From NCBI RefSeq assembly GCF_001485495.1, contig NZ_BCNF01000081.1, forward strand, positions 1 to 45,167: a stretch of 45,167 nucleotides of DNA. Reading direction: 5' to 3'. The translations under genes and the position numbers were made by a program. This document shows positions 8,142 through 15,677 of the stretch, in pieces (the stretch's first letter is position 1; every line of letters starts with the position of its first letter). The notes below the pieces were generated by a model that saw only the letters and a program-made list of their open reading frames with translations, did no database searches and was not told where the DNA came from. Source of the stretch: Gordonia desulfuricans NBRC 100010. GTDB lineage: Bacteria; Actinomycetota; Actinomycetes; Mycobacteriales; Mycobacteriaceae.

Positions 8142-8834
8142 CTACGTGCGGGCGGCGTAGGTCTCGAGGTAGGCCGTGACGAGCCGCTTCGTCTCGACGA
8201 TCGTGCCCTCGTCACCCTGAGGGGAGAGTTCGAATGCGGTGTCGAAGAGCCGGTCAGCGGCCTCGCAGGCCACGCCGACGACTCGGGTCGGCATGTCTGC
8301 GCGCACGAGCTTCCGGCGGAGCAGGAAGGCAGCCAGTTCCTCGGCTCGCGAAGCGTCGTACGCACGCACGAAGTCCCTCACCGTCTTGGACATCGAGTTG
8401 CGCCCGACGTACCAGAGTTGAATGAGGCTGGGATTCTCCCGGAAGTAGGCAACCGACTCGTCGACGACCGTCTCGACGGCCTCGGGCAGCGTCTCGAGCG
8501 GGCTGGCATCGAGGGCAGCCTTGACGCGGTCGTCGAACGCTCGCACGTGGCGCTGGATCAGCTCGACGTCGATCTGGTGGCGATCGGCGAAGTAGTGGTA
8601 GATAGACGCCACCGGGATGCCGGTTCGCTCCGCGATCGCCTTGAGGGTGGCCGCCTCATATCCGTCGAGGAGCAGCTCGCTCGCCGCATCGAGGATCGCC
8701 TGCACGCGTTCGACGCCCCGCCGCTGGACCCCAGCAGAGCGCGCCGACCGAACTGCCGCCCCAGATCGACTCGACGGGACGGAGGTCCTCGCAGAGCGAC
8801 GAGCCTTCTCGATCACGATTCGAGATCGTATCAT
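8142..8834 (-). CDS. TetR-family transcriptional regulator
   Basis: A 230-residue TetR-type repressor. After a basic, poorly conserved tail of about 40 residues comes the N-terminal helix-turn-helix (RVQAILDAASELLLDGYEAA, then IAERTGIPVASIYHYFADR), followed by an all-helical ligand domain. The ATG at 8834 is the first in frame, but its ribosome site is weak. The long Arg/Ser-rich tail may be partly untranslated, with the true start nearer residue 40. A palindrome TCTCGA-n7-TCGAGA (8807-8825) lies just inside the 5' end and could be an autoregulatory site. The gene reads toward the amine oxidase, 294 bp away, whose promoter carries a palindrome over the -10. Confidence 0.88.
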   Translation of the reverse strand: MIRSRIVIEKARRSARTSVPSSRSGAAVRSARSAGVQRRGVERVQAILDAASELLLDGYEAATLKAIAERTGIPVASIYHYFADRHQIDVELIQRHVRAFDDRVKAALDASPLETLPEAVETVVDESVAYFRENPSLIQLWYVGRNSMSKTVRDFVRAYDASRAEELAAFLLRRKLVRADMPTRVVGVACEAADRLFDTAFELSPQGDEGTIVETKRLVTAYLETYAART

Positions 8835-9065
8835 TCCAGGACATCTGACCCGGAGCCACCGCGGCTCGTCAGCCGCATCAGCGGAGCAGCCGCCCGGCCC
8901 GGGTAACCACCACCTGTCGTCGGCGGCCGACGGTCGTGACAGTCACCAGGCCTCGCCAGCGTCGAGCGGCCCGCGGCCACGGCTTCGAGACCCGTTGCAC
9001 GCCACGTGGTCAAGGGGATACCCAGTCATGGCCGGTGGACCGCGACCAGATTCGCGTGCCGGATG

Positions 9066-10484
9066 TCAGCCGGGGCGCTGTCCGGTCAACGCGCTCCGGG
9101 CGATGGCGGCTGCAACTGCGCCGAGGGTGACCGGATCGCGGGAAGACCTCGGCTCGGAGACGTTGACCAACAGGTTGTGCACCGGACCGTACAGGTTGTA
9201 GCTCCTGACCGGTTCGCCGCCGCCCACACGCCAGTCCAAGGCGGTCAGCAGCTCCGCGATCCGCTCGAGTGGCAGAACCCCGTCCTCGGACGTGGCCGCG
9301 AAGAACAGCAGCAGCATCGAGGAGTCGACGTCGAAGCCGGAGGCGTCGGTCGGGACGAGCCGCTCACCGAGATACTCGACGAGCCCGGCGGGATCGTTCA
9401 TCAACGCGGTGCCGCGTCGGGTCCGAACGAGTCGTCCCTTGTACTTGCGCAGCAACCCCAGCTTCTGCAGCAGTTCCCGGAAGTTCTGCAGCGGAGCGCA
9501 ATCGGATTCGCGTGTGCGCGCACCGATCCAGCCCTCCATCGAGGGCACCACCGCGCAGGCCGGTCCGACGTCGACGGGTTTGAGGTATCCGCTCGCGGTC
9601 AGCACGAAGCCGTCGTCGCCGGCATGGTCCAAGAACCAGAGAATCGGGTGGAGCCCCTCGGCGAGTGCGGCCGCAGCCATCGGTTCCGGCACGGCGAGCA
9701 GGCGTTCAGCCCGGGCAACGAGATCATCGGAGTCCGGCTGCGCCTGTAGCCGATAGAGCAGTCGATGCAGCCGTGGATCGATCCCCGCGGTGGCGATCCG
9801 GTTGATCGGATCGTCGAACACCGCGTTGACCTCGTCGACATCGAAATGGGCGGGATCGTCGAGCACCTCGGCGAGTTGGTCGGCATCGGTGAGATGCCCA
9901 CAGTCCTCGGGAGGTGCGGCCCGGCGCCCGTCGACGCAGCGCACGGCCGGTGCGTCGGCGGGCAGCGGCAGCACCTCCTCGAGGCGGAGCGTGAGCTGCC
10001 AGTCGTCGCCGTAGTCGTACACATAGTGCAGGGTGTCGCCGGGCTCGTGCAGCGTCTCGTCGAGGCGGACGTCGGTGGCGGGGGTTCCCTCCTCGTCGCC
10101 CTCGTCGACGTCGAACGGGCACAGGAACAATTCGGTGTCGCGGCGAAAAGCAGCGCCGCCCAACGAGAACTGGTGTAGGTGGTAGTCGAGCCACGCGAAC
10201 GACGTCTGGATCGCACGGTGCACGACGTCGAGCCGTACGTCGGATCGGATGTCGAGGCTCCGCCAGATCGCGGGTCGTGCGTCGTCGAGGTCGATACGAA
10301 CACGAAGCAGCACCGGATGGGGGAGCGGAGGCTTGCGCAGATGCGGTCGCGGTGGACGTAGGGTGCGCGGACCTGGCCTGTCCACCATCGACCTGACGGC
10401 ATCGGTCGTCGCGTCACGGTCGAGCCCTGCGATCAATGCCTCGAACTGTTGACGGATCTCGTCCTCGGACGGGGTGTCGGCCAT
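9066..10484 (-). CDS. Plasmid pRiA4b ORF-3 family-like protein
   Basis: A 472-residue protein. Residues about 60-230 match the pRiA4b ORF-3 / IS1096 TnpR-like fold: RVRIDLDDARPAIWRSLDI, HRAIQTSFAWLDYHLHQF, YVYDYGDDWQLTLRLEE and the Cys-containing RRAAPPEDCGHL. The remaining 240 residues are a helical extension I do not recognise. The function of this fold is not established. It also occurs as a passenger gene on IS1096-type elements, but no transposase lies beside it here. I chose the ATG at 10484 because the upstream in-frame stretch to 10625 is low-complexity and overlaps the divergent nitroreductase start. The gene is divergent from the nitroreductase with a 102-bp gap. Confidence 0.8.
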   Translation of the reverse strand: MADTPSEDEIRQQFEALIAGLDRDATTDAVRSMVDRPGPRTLRPPRPHLRKPPLPHPVLLRVRIDLDDARPAIWRSLDIRSDVRLDVVHRAIQTSFAWLDYHLHQFSLGGAAFRRDTELFLCPFDVDEGDEEGTPATDVRLDETLHEPGDTLHYVYDYGDDWQLTLRLEEVLPLPADAPAVRCVDGRRAAPPEDCGHLTDADQLAEVLDDPAHFDVDEVNAVFDDPINRIATAGIDPRLHRLLYRLQAQPDSDDLVARAERLLAVPEPMAAAALAEGLHPILWFLDHAGDDGFVLTASGYLKPVDVGPACAVVPSMEGWIGARTRESDCAPLQNFRELLQKLGLLRKYKGRLVRTRRGTALMNDPAGLVEYLGERLVPTDASGFDVDSSMLLLFFAATSEDGVLPLERIAELLTALDWRVGGGEPVRSYNLYGPVHNLLVNVSEPRSSRDPVTLGAVAAAIARSALTGQRPG

Positions 10485-10586
10485 GTGGCCAGGGTAGTCG
10501 TCCAGGCGAGAAGGAGGCGGTCCGGTTCGCGTGCCCACGGGAGCCGGACATCTCCCCCGAGCGAGATGGACTGGCACACTGGCCAG

Positions 10587-11171
10587 ATGAGTGTGTGCGA
10601 CGTGCCCGCCGAACCGGTGCTCCACCCGGCGATCCTGGGCCGGTACAGTCCGGTCCGGTTCGACCGTGATGCCGTGGTCGGGGACGCGGCGATCGACACG
10701 ATCCTCGATGCCGCCAGGCTCGCCCCGTCGGCGGGAAACTCACAGCCGTGGTCGTTCATCGTCGGCCGGCGAGACGATCCGGTGCATGCGCGGATCGTTG
10801 CGCATCTGGCGGCGAGCTCATCGAGGTGGGCACCCGACGCCTCGGTCATCGTCGTCAACGTGGTGCGCGTCCTGGTCGAGGGGACAGACTGGGCGTACTC
10901 GGAGTTCGCGCACTATGACATGGGGCAGGCGGTTGCCCATATGACATTGCAGGCGATGGCGATCGGTCTCGATGCCCACCAGTTCCGGGCGTTCGATCGC
11001 GATGCGGTCGCCGCCGAGTTCGGCGTGCCCCGCGAGTGGGAGGTGACGTCGATGACGGCGTTCGGGGTCGGCGTGCAGGCGGACGGCGAGGGTCCGGGTG
11101 TGGCTCGTGGACGTCGGAGTCGGGACGACGTGACATGGGTTCGGGACCGGAGGCTGCCGGCGGGGTCGTGA
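10587..11171 (+). CDS. Nitroreductase family protein
   Basis: A 194-residue FMN-dependent nitroreductase-fold protein. The N-terminal RYSPVRFD followed by DTILDAARLAPSAGNSQPW is the FMN-binding signature of the family. FAHYDMGQAVAHMTLQAMAI is the central helix, and PREWEV near the end matches the usual PE-x-x-E region in part. Such enzymes reduce nitro groups, quinones or related electrophiles with NAD(P)H. The start at 10587 is chosen because in-frame sequence further upstream is Arg-rich and runs into the divergent gene. Its stop faces the permease gene 50 bp away (convergent). The substrate is unknown. Confidence 0.82.
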   Translation: MSVCDVPAEPVLHPAILGRYSPVRFDRDAVVGDAAIDTILDAARLAPSAGNSQPWSFIVGRRDDPVHARIVAHLAASSSRWAPDASVIVVNVVRVLVEGTDWAYSEFAHYDMGQAVAHMTLQAMAIGLDAHQFRAFDRDAVAAEFGVPREWEVTSMTAFGVGVQADGEGPGVARGRRSRDDVTWVRDRRLPAGS

Positions 11172-11221
11172 CCAAGCCGGGTACCCGCCGACTCCCCACA
11201 TGTTCTGGGCCCGGTCTCACC

Positions 11222-12097
11222 TCACGCGTTCGCCACCTCGGCCACCGGCCTGGCCTTCCGGAGCGCGGCCGTGACGACGCCATGAGCGGGGCTGAACAGG
11301 TAGACGATCGCGAACACGATCCCCTGCGTGAGCACCACCATCCCGCCGGGTGAGGTGTCCTGATAGTAGGAGACGTAGAGGCCGATCACGCCGCTGATGA
11401 TCGCCACCGCCGGCGCGATGAGCAGCATGCGGTGGAACCGGTCGGTGAGCAGGTGTGCGGTGGCCCCCGGGATGATCAGCATCGCGACGACGAGGACGAT
11501 TCCGACCACCTGCAGGGCGGTCACCGCGGTGAGGGCGAGCAACCCGAGCAGCAGTGCGCCAAGGAGTTTGGGGTTGAGTCCGATGGCGTAGGCATGGGTG
11601 GGATCGAAGGCGTAGAGGGTGAGGTCGCGTCGTTTGGCGATGAGCACGAGGGCGACGACGGCGCCGAGTACCGCGATCTGGATCAGATCCGAGCGCGAGA
11701 CGCCGAGCAGGTTGCCGAAAATGATGTGGTTGAGGTCGGTCTGGCTGGGGGTGACCGAGATCAGGACGAGACCGAGCGCGAACAGCGTGGTGAACACGAT
11801 GCCGATGGCGGCGTCCTCCTTGATCCTGCCGGGGTTGCGGACGGCACCGATGAGTCCGACGGCGAGAAAGCCGAAGACGATGGCGCCCAACGCGAATGGC
11901 ATGCCGAAGATGTAGGCGAGGACCACTCCGGGCAACACCGCATGTGAGACGGCGTCACCCATGAGCGACCAGCCGATCAGCACCAGCCAGCACGACAGCA
12001 GCGCACACACGGTGGAGGCGATCAGTGTCGCGGCCAGCGCGCGGGTCATGAAGGTGTAGTCGAACGGGTCGAGGAGGAGATCGACGATCGCGGTCAT
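11222..12097 (-). CDS. mntC: Metal ABC transporter permease (ABC-3 family, manganese type)
   Basis: A 291-residue polytopic membrane protein of the ABC-3 family (MntC/ZnuB/PsaC type), with about eight hydrophobic segments. It shows the conserved LIGWSLMGDAVSHAVLPGVV segment that contacts the ATPase, LTAVTALQVVGIVLVVAMLI and PGATAHLLTDRF. Its GTG/ATG start overlaps the stop of the ATPase gene by four bases, so it is the last of three coupled genes (lipoprotein, ATPase, permease). Metal choice is inferred from the binding protein: the ligand set there points to manganese rather than zinc. Confidence 0.9.
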   Translation of the reverse strand: MTAIVDLLLDPFDYTFMTRALAATLIASTVCALLSCWLVLIGWSLMGDAVSHAVLPGVVLAYIFGMPFALGAIVFGFLAVGLIGAVRNPGRIKEDAAIGIVFTTLFALGLVLISVTPSQTDLNHIIFGNLLGVSRSDLIQIAVLGAVVALVLIAKRRDLTLYAFDPTHAYAIGLNPKLLGALLLGLLALTAVTALQVVGIVLVVAMLIIPGATAHLLTDRFHRMLLIAPAVAIISGVIGLYVSYYQDTSPGGMVVLTQGIVFAIVYLFSPAHGVVTAALRKARPVAEVANA

Positions 12098-12870
12098 GGG
12101 TGTTCCTGGGGGGTGGCAGTGGGGGACGCGTCGAGGGGATCGATACCGAAGGCACGGATGAGGTTGTCGGGGGTGATCACCACATCGGGGGTGCCATGCA
12201 CCAGGACCCGGCGCATCAGCAGCAAGGCCTGGTCGGCGAGTCGGGGCAGGGCGTGTAGGTCGTGGGTGGAGATGAGGATGGTGGCCCCGCCGTCGGCCAA
12301 CTCCCGCAGCAGCGTGCTGATGGTGGCCTCGGTGCGTTTGTCGACGCCGGCGAAGGGTTCGTCGAGCAGCAGGATGGACGCCTGTTGGGCGATGCCGCGG
12401 GCGACGAAGGCACGCTTGCGTTGCCCGCCGGAGAGTCGGCCGATCTGGCGGTGCTGGTACTCGCCGAGTTCGACCCGTTCCAGCGCCTCGTCGACGGCGG
12501 CGTGGTCGGCGCGGCGCAGTCGGCGGGTCGGCCCCAGGTGTCCGTAGCGACCGGTCATCACGACCTCGCGCACCGAGATCGGGAACGACCAGTCGATGTC
12601 CTCGGACTGCGGGACGTAGCTGATCGCGCCGTTGCGGCGGGCGGCTGCCGGGGGCCTCCCACCGACGCGGACCGTGCCGGCATCGGGGCTGATCATCCCC
12701 ATGATGGCCTTGAACAGCGTGGACTTGCCGGAACCGTTCATCCCGATCAGTCCGCAGACGGTGCCCGTCCCGAGGCGCAGGTCGGCGCAGTCGAGGGCCA
12801 CGGTGTCGCCGTACCGGACGCTGAGGTCACGCACGTCGATCACCGGTTGCTGTGCGGTGGATTCGGTCAT
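12094..12870 (-). CDS. mntB: Metal ABC transporter ATP-binding protein
   Basis: A 258-residue ABC ATPase. Walker A is GMNGSGKST (about residues 43-51), the Q-loop is YVPQSEDIDW, the signature is RLSGGQRKRAFVARG, Walker B is ILLLDEPFAGVD and the switch His is in ISTHDL. The EDIDW segment after the Q-loop is typical of Mn/Zn importers. I start it at the ATG at 12870, whose first bases overlap the stop of the lipoprotein gene (ATGA arrangement). In-frame sequence further upstream is antisense-like and Arg-rich. The stop overlaps the permease start by four bases. Confidence 0.93.
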   Translation of the reverse strand: MTESTAQQPVIDVRDLSVRYGDTVALDCADLRLGTGTVCGLIGMNGSGKSTLFKAIMGMISPDAGTVRVGGRPPAAARRNGAISYVPQSEDIDWSFPISVREVVMTGRYGHLGPTRRLRRADHAAVDEALERVELGEYQHRQIGRLSGGQRKRAFVARGIAQQASILLLDEPFAGVDKRTEATISTLLRELADGGATILISTHDLHALPRLADQALLLMRRVLVHGTPDVVITPDNLIRAFGIDPLDASPTATPQEHP

Positions 12871-13796
12871 GATGCGGGGCTCGTTCCGGTCAGCCCGGCG
12901 ACGATGGTGTCGACGTCGTGGCGGATCAGGTCGAGGTAGGTGGGGACGGGGCCGTCCGCCTCGGACAGGGAGTCGACGTAGAGGGTGCCGCCGAAGCGGG
13001 CATCGGTGGCCGAGACGACCTGCTGCATCGGCTTGTCGGGGACCGTGGACTCGCAGAACACGGCCGGCACCCGGTTGTCGCGGACGAAGTCGATGGCCGC
13101 CGCGACCTGCTGGGGGGTGGCCTGCTGCTCGGCGTTGATCGGCCAGATGTAGCGCTCGGTCAGCCCGGCGTCTCGGGCGAGGTAGGAGAACGCGCCCTCG
13201 CAGGTGACCAGCGCCCGTTCGTTGGCGGGCAGGGCGTCGAGCGAGGACACGAGGTCCTTCTGTACCGCCGCCAGCTCGTTCTTGTACGCGGCGGCGTTGG
13301 CGCGGTAGCCGTCGGCGCCGTCGGGATCGAGTTCGGCGAAGGCCTCGGCGAGGTTGTCGGCGTAGATCCCGACGTTGAGCGGGCTCATCCATGCGTGCGG
13401 ATTCGGTTTGCCCGCATAGGCATCCGAGGTGATGTCGATCGGTGTGATGCCATCACTGACCACCACGTGCGGGACGTCGAGGTCGTCCATGAACTGGGCG
13501 AACCAGGCCTCCAGGTTCAACCCGTTGTCGACGATCAGCGATGCCTGCGCGGCGCGGCGGATGTCGGCCGGGGTGGGCTCGTAGCCGTGGATCTCGGCAC
13601 CCGGTTTGGTGATCGACTCCACCTGCAGCCGGTCCCCGGCGACGTTGGCGGCGATGTCGGCCAAGACGGTGAACGTCGTCAGCACCACCGGCTTGTCACC
13701 GTCGTCCGGCGACGTGGTCGAGCACGCCACCGCGGTCCAGGCGACCAGCAGTGAGGCCATCAGTGTCGCGAGAAACCGAGCCCTGTGTTTTGGCAT
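12867..13796 (-). CDS. mntA: Manganese-type substrate-binding lipoprotein (cluster A-I)
   Basis: A 309-residue secreted solute-binding protein. Residues 1-24 form a lipoprotein signal peptide with the acylated Cys at residue 25 (TAVAC). Four metal ligands can be matched to the PsaA/MntC family: His70 (EIHGYEP), His134 (NPHAWMSP), Glu200 (VTCEGAFSY) and Asp275 (YVDSLSE). The two-His, Glu, Asp set and the YIWPINAEQQATP segment fit the Mn/Fe group, not the three-His zinc group, and there is no His-rich loop. The ATG at 13796 has no ribosome site, but TATAGT lies exactly six bases before it, suggesting a leaderless mRNA. It is the first gene of the importer operon. Confidence 0.9.
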   Translation of the reverse strand: MPKHRARFLATLMASLLVAWTAVACSTTSPDDGDKPVVLTTFTVLADIAANVAGDRLQVESITKPGAEIHGYEPTPADIRRAAQASLIVDNGLNLEAWFAQFMDDLDVPHVVVSDGITPIDITSDAYAGKPNPHAWMSPLNVGIYADNLAEAFAELDPDGADGYRANAAAYKNELAAVQKDLVSSLDALPANERALVTCEGAFSYLARDAGLTERYIWPINAEQQATPQQVAAAIDFVRDNRVPAVFCESTVPDKPMQQVVSATDARFGGTLYVDSLSEADGPVPTYLDLIRHDVDTIVAGLTGTSPAS

Positions 13797-15289
13797 GCCG
13801 ATACTATAAGTTCGGCCACCCTGATTTGCGCAAGTGGCAGATCTCGGACAACGGGCGGGTCGGCGGTTCGTGGTCTGGGGGGTTCGTGGTCTGGGAGGGG
13901 CGTGGTGCCGACGCGACGCAGTCCCCACCCTCGGCTACAGGTACTGCCCCTGCGCGGGGGGTCGGCGCGATAGCGGCCCGAGCCGATCTCGGCCAGCAAC
14001 GCCCGGGTCGTCAGAGCTCCGTCACTGCCGCCGAGGACCGCGCGGCGCACGATCTCCCGCAGGTCACTGCCGCTCGTCCGTTCCGGCAGCCGGGCGGCGA
14101 CCGCTGCGCAGTCCACCTCCCCGGGCATGTTCTCGACCAGTGCGGCGAGGATCCGTGCGGCCGCGGCGGTGTCGGGGTAGCCGACCTCCACGATGCTGTC
14201 GAACCGTCCGGTCCGGACCGCAGCGGCGTCGAGCGTGGCGGGGTCGTTCGTCGAGGCGAGGGTCAGGATGCGTGCATCGGAGGCGATGTCCATGGCCTGC
14301 AGCAACTCGCCGAGCCCGCCACCTCCTCCGCGGCGGTCCCGCACGAACAGGTCCACATCCTCGAGCACGATCACCACCGGCCCGCCCAGTCGCTGCGCCT
14401 CCTCGATCACCTTGGTCAGCAGGTACTTTCCGGCGTTGGCCTCCACATAGATCACAGTGAAGCCGGCCTCGACCGCCTCGGTGGCGACGACCGCAGACAC
14501 CGCACTCTTGCCGGTCCCCGGCGGACCGGCCAGCAGAATTCCCCGGCGCGACGCGAGGCCGTGCGCGTTGAGGAACGCGTGGCGATCACGCACCGCAGCG
14601 ATCCCGAGGTCGATGTCCCGCCACACACCGGCGTCGACCACCACCGTCTCGCGGCGCAGTGCCGCAGGCAGGCTCATCGCGGAGAACCTCAAGACCTCGC
14701 CCGCACCCGCGCGGACGATCCGCCCGCGGTACGGATGCAGCGCGTAGGCGCGCGCCATCAGCGTGTCCAGTACCTCGCGTGCCTCCACCTGATGCCCGCG
14801 CGTCACGAATGCGGTGATCTCGGGCTCGTGGTGGACACCGGTCCGAGCGTCGATACCGATCACCATCGGTGCACCGTGGAGCAGCGTGCCGGCCGGGAAG
14901 ATAGCCCGCAGGAGCTTCGGGTGGTGGTACGCCGTCTCGCCGACCGTGGTCTGTGTGTAGGAGGGAGGAGTGGTGTAGTCCTCGGGACCGAGCTCGGCGT
15001 CATACCGCGAGATCAGCTCGCCGAGTGCGAGGGCGACGGACGTCGCCTGCACGCCGTTGAGATACGTACTCTCGTAGAGGATTCCGGACCAGCCGGCGAC
15101 GCCGAGTCCACGAACCGTGAACATCTCCTCGGTCTCGTGGTCTGCGAGGTCCCGGGTGGTGCCGACGAGCAGGTCGCCGAGGGCGCGCAGGGCCTGCGCC
15201 GAATCGTCGGGCAGCGCATCGATCCATGCCGCGGCGTCGGTGATGGGGGCCTGTGCAGCTCTGGTCGTACCGGTTTCGGTCAGTGTCAT
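13760..15289 (-). CDS. AAA+ ATPase with DUF5925-like N-terminal region, C-terminal frameshift likely
   Basis: A 509-residue protein as it reads. The first 200 residues resemble the N-terminal region found in actinobacterial AAA+ proteins (DUF5925-like, from memory). The AAA core has Walker A GILLAGPPGTGKSA (about 259-272), Walker B VVIVLEDVDLF, a Gly-rich loop (RRGGGGGLGELLQ), sensor ASTNDP and the Arg-finger stretch AAVRTGRFD. After GRYRADPP the sequence turns into unlikely Arg/Pro-rich coding and overlaps the importer lipoprotein gene by 37 bp. Adding one base to the six-base run at 13956-13961 would instead give AQGQYL and a stop at 13935-13937. The start at 15289 (MTLTETG) is preferred, though 15331 is possible. 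The client is unknown. Confidence 0.8.
   Translation of the reverse strand: MTLTETGTTRAAQAPITDAAAWIDALPDDSAQALRALGDLLVGTTRDLADHETEEMFTVRGLGVAGWSGILYESTYLNGVQATSVALALGELISRYDAELGPEDYTTPPSYTQTTVGETAYHHPKLLRAIFPAGTLLHGAPMVIGIDARTGVHHEPEITAFVTRGHQVEAREVLDTLMARAYALHPYRGRIVRAGAGEVLRFSAMSLPAALRRETVVVDAGVWRDIDLGIAAVRDRHAFLNAHGLASRRGILLAGPPGTGKSAVSAVVATEAVEAGFTVIYVEANAGKYLLTKVIEEAQRLGGPVVIVLEDVDLFVRDRRGGGGGLGELLQAMDIASDARILTLASTNDPATLDAAAVRTGRFDSIVEVGYPDTAAAARILAALVENMPGEVDCAAVAARLPERTSGSDLREIVRRAVLGGSDGALTTRALLAEIGSGRYRADPPRRGSTCSRGWGLRRVGTTPLPDHEPPRPRTADPPVVRDLPLAQIRVAELIVSACQNTGLGFSRH
13797..13816 (-). promoter_or_regulatory. Leaderless promoter and imperfect palindrome of the Mn importer
   Basis: On the minus strand a -10 element TATAGT (13803-13808) is followed by six bases and then the ATG, so transcription should begin at or next to the start codon. 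An imperfect inverted repeat, GCCGA-t-ACT-ATA-AGT-TCGGC (13797-13816, one bulged base), covers the -10. That is where a metal repressor such as an MntR/DtxR-type protein would block transcription. The sequence is not a match to the IdeR box. Confidence 0.45.
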
Positions 15290-15437
15290 GGGTATCCGTC
15301 GTGGCGGGCAGCCCCGCATCGCCGACACCATGGGTGGTGAAGGTTTCCGTTCTACACGCTCATCCCGGCGATGTCACGCAGACAAGCGGCCGTACCTGCG
15401 GACTGATGGTGTCGGTGCAACGATGCTCACCGAGAAC

Positions 15438-15458
15438 ACACGTTGTGACGCAACATGT
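15438..15458. promoter_or_regulatory. Imperfect palindrome upstream of the AAA+ gene
   Basis: ACAcGTTG-tgacg-CAACaTGT is a 21-bp inverted repeat with one mismatched pair. It lies in the gap between the small gene ending at 15495 and the AAA+ gene starting at 15289, both on the minus strand. It could be an operator for the AAA+ gene. There is no T-run to make it a terminator. Confidence 0.3.
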
Positions 15459-15494
15459 TACGACATCTCGTTCCCCGTGCCGGCCGAGCGCGGG

Positions 15495-15677
15495 TCATCC
15501 CGGCATGCGGTCCACGCCGAGCGGTATCGACGTACGCGGTGCTTCCGGATGCAGTGCCGCTGCGGCAGCCAGCGCACTCGTGTCGAGGTCGAGGCACTGC
15601 ATCCACTGCCCGGCCCCGGCGGTCACCGATCTGTGCAGACGTGCGTAGATGCGACGCGCCCCACCGATGTCAGTCAT
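15495..15677 (-). CDS. Small protein coupled to the luciferase-like monooxygenase
   Basis: A 60-residue reading frame whose ATG overlaps the TGA stop of the flavin monooxygenase (ATGA), the same coupling used by other operons here. Codon third positions are mostly G or C, as in real genes of the window. It has no membrane segment, signal peptide or motif I recognise; the middle (LDLDTSALAAAAALHPEAP) could be helical. It may be a genuine small partner protein or the shortened remnant of a longer one. Confidence 0.45.
   Translation of the reverse strand: MTDIGGARRIYARLHRSVTAGAGQWMQCLDLDTSALAAAAALHPEAPRTSIPLGVDRMPG

Noticed and set aside
8977..9010. T-arm-like segment (GGCTTCGAGACCC) suggesting a tRNA or attachment site
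   Set aside because: The flanking bases do not form a T-stem without mismatch, and no matching acceptor, D or anticodon arms lie upstream.
13751..15340. 529-codon plus-strand open frame opposite the AAA+ gene
   Set aside because: The minus strand carries Walker A/B and the Arg-finger in order; the plus frame has no recognisable protein pattern.
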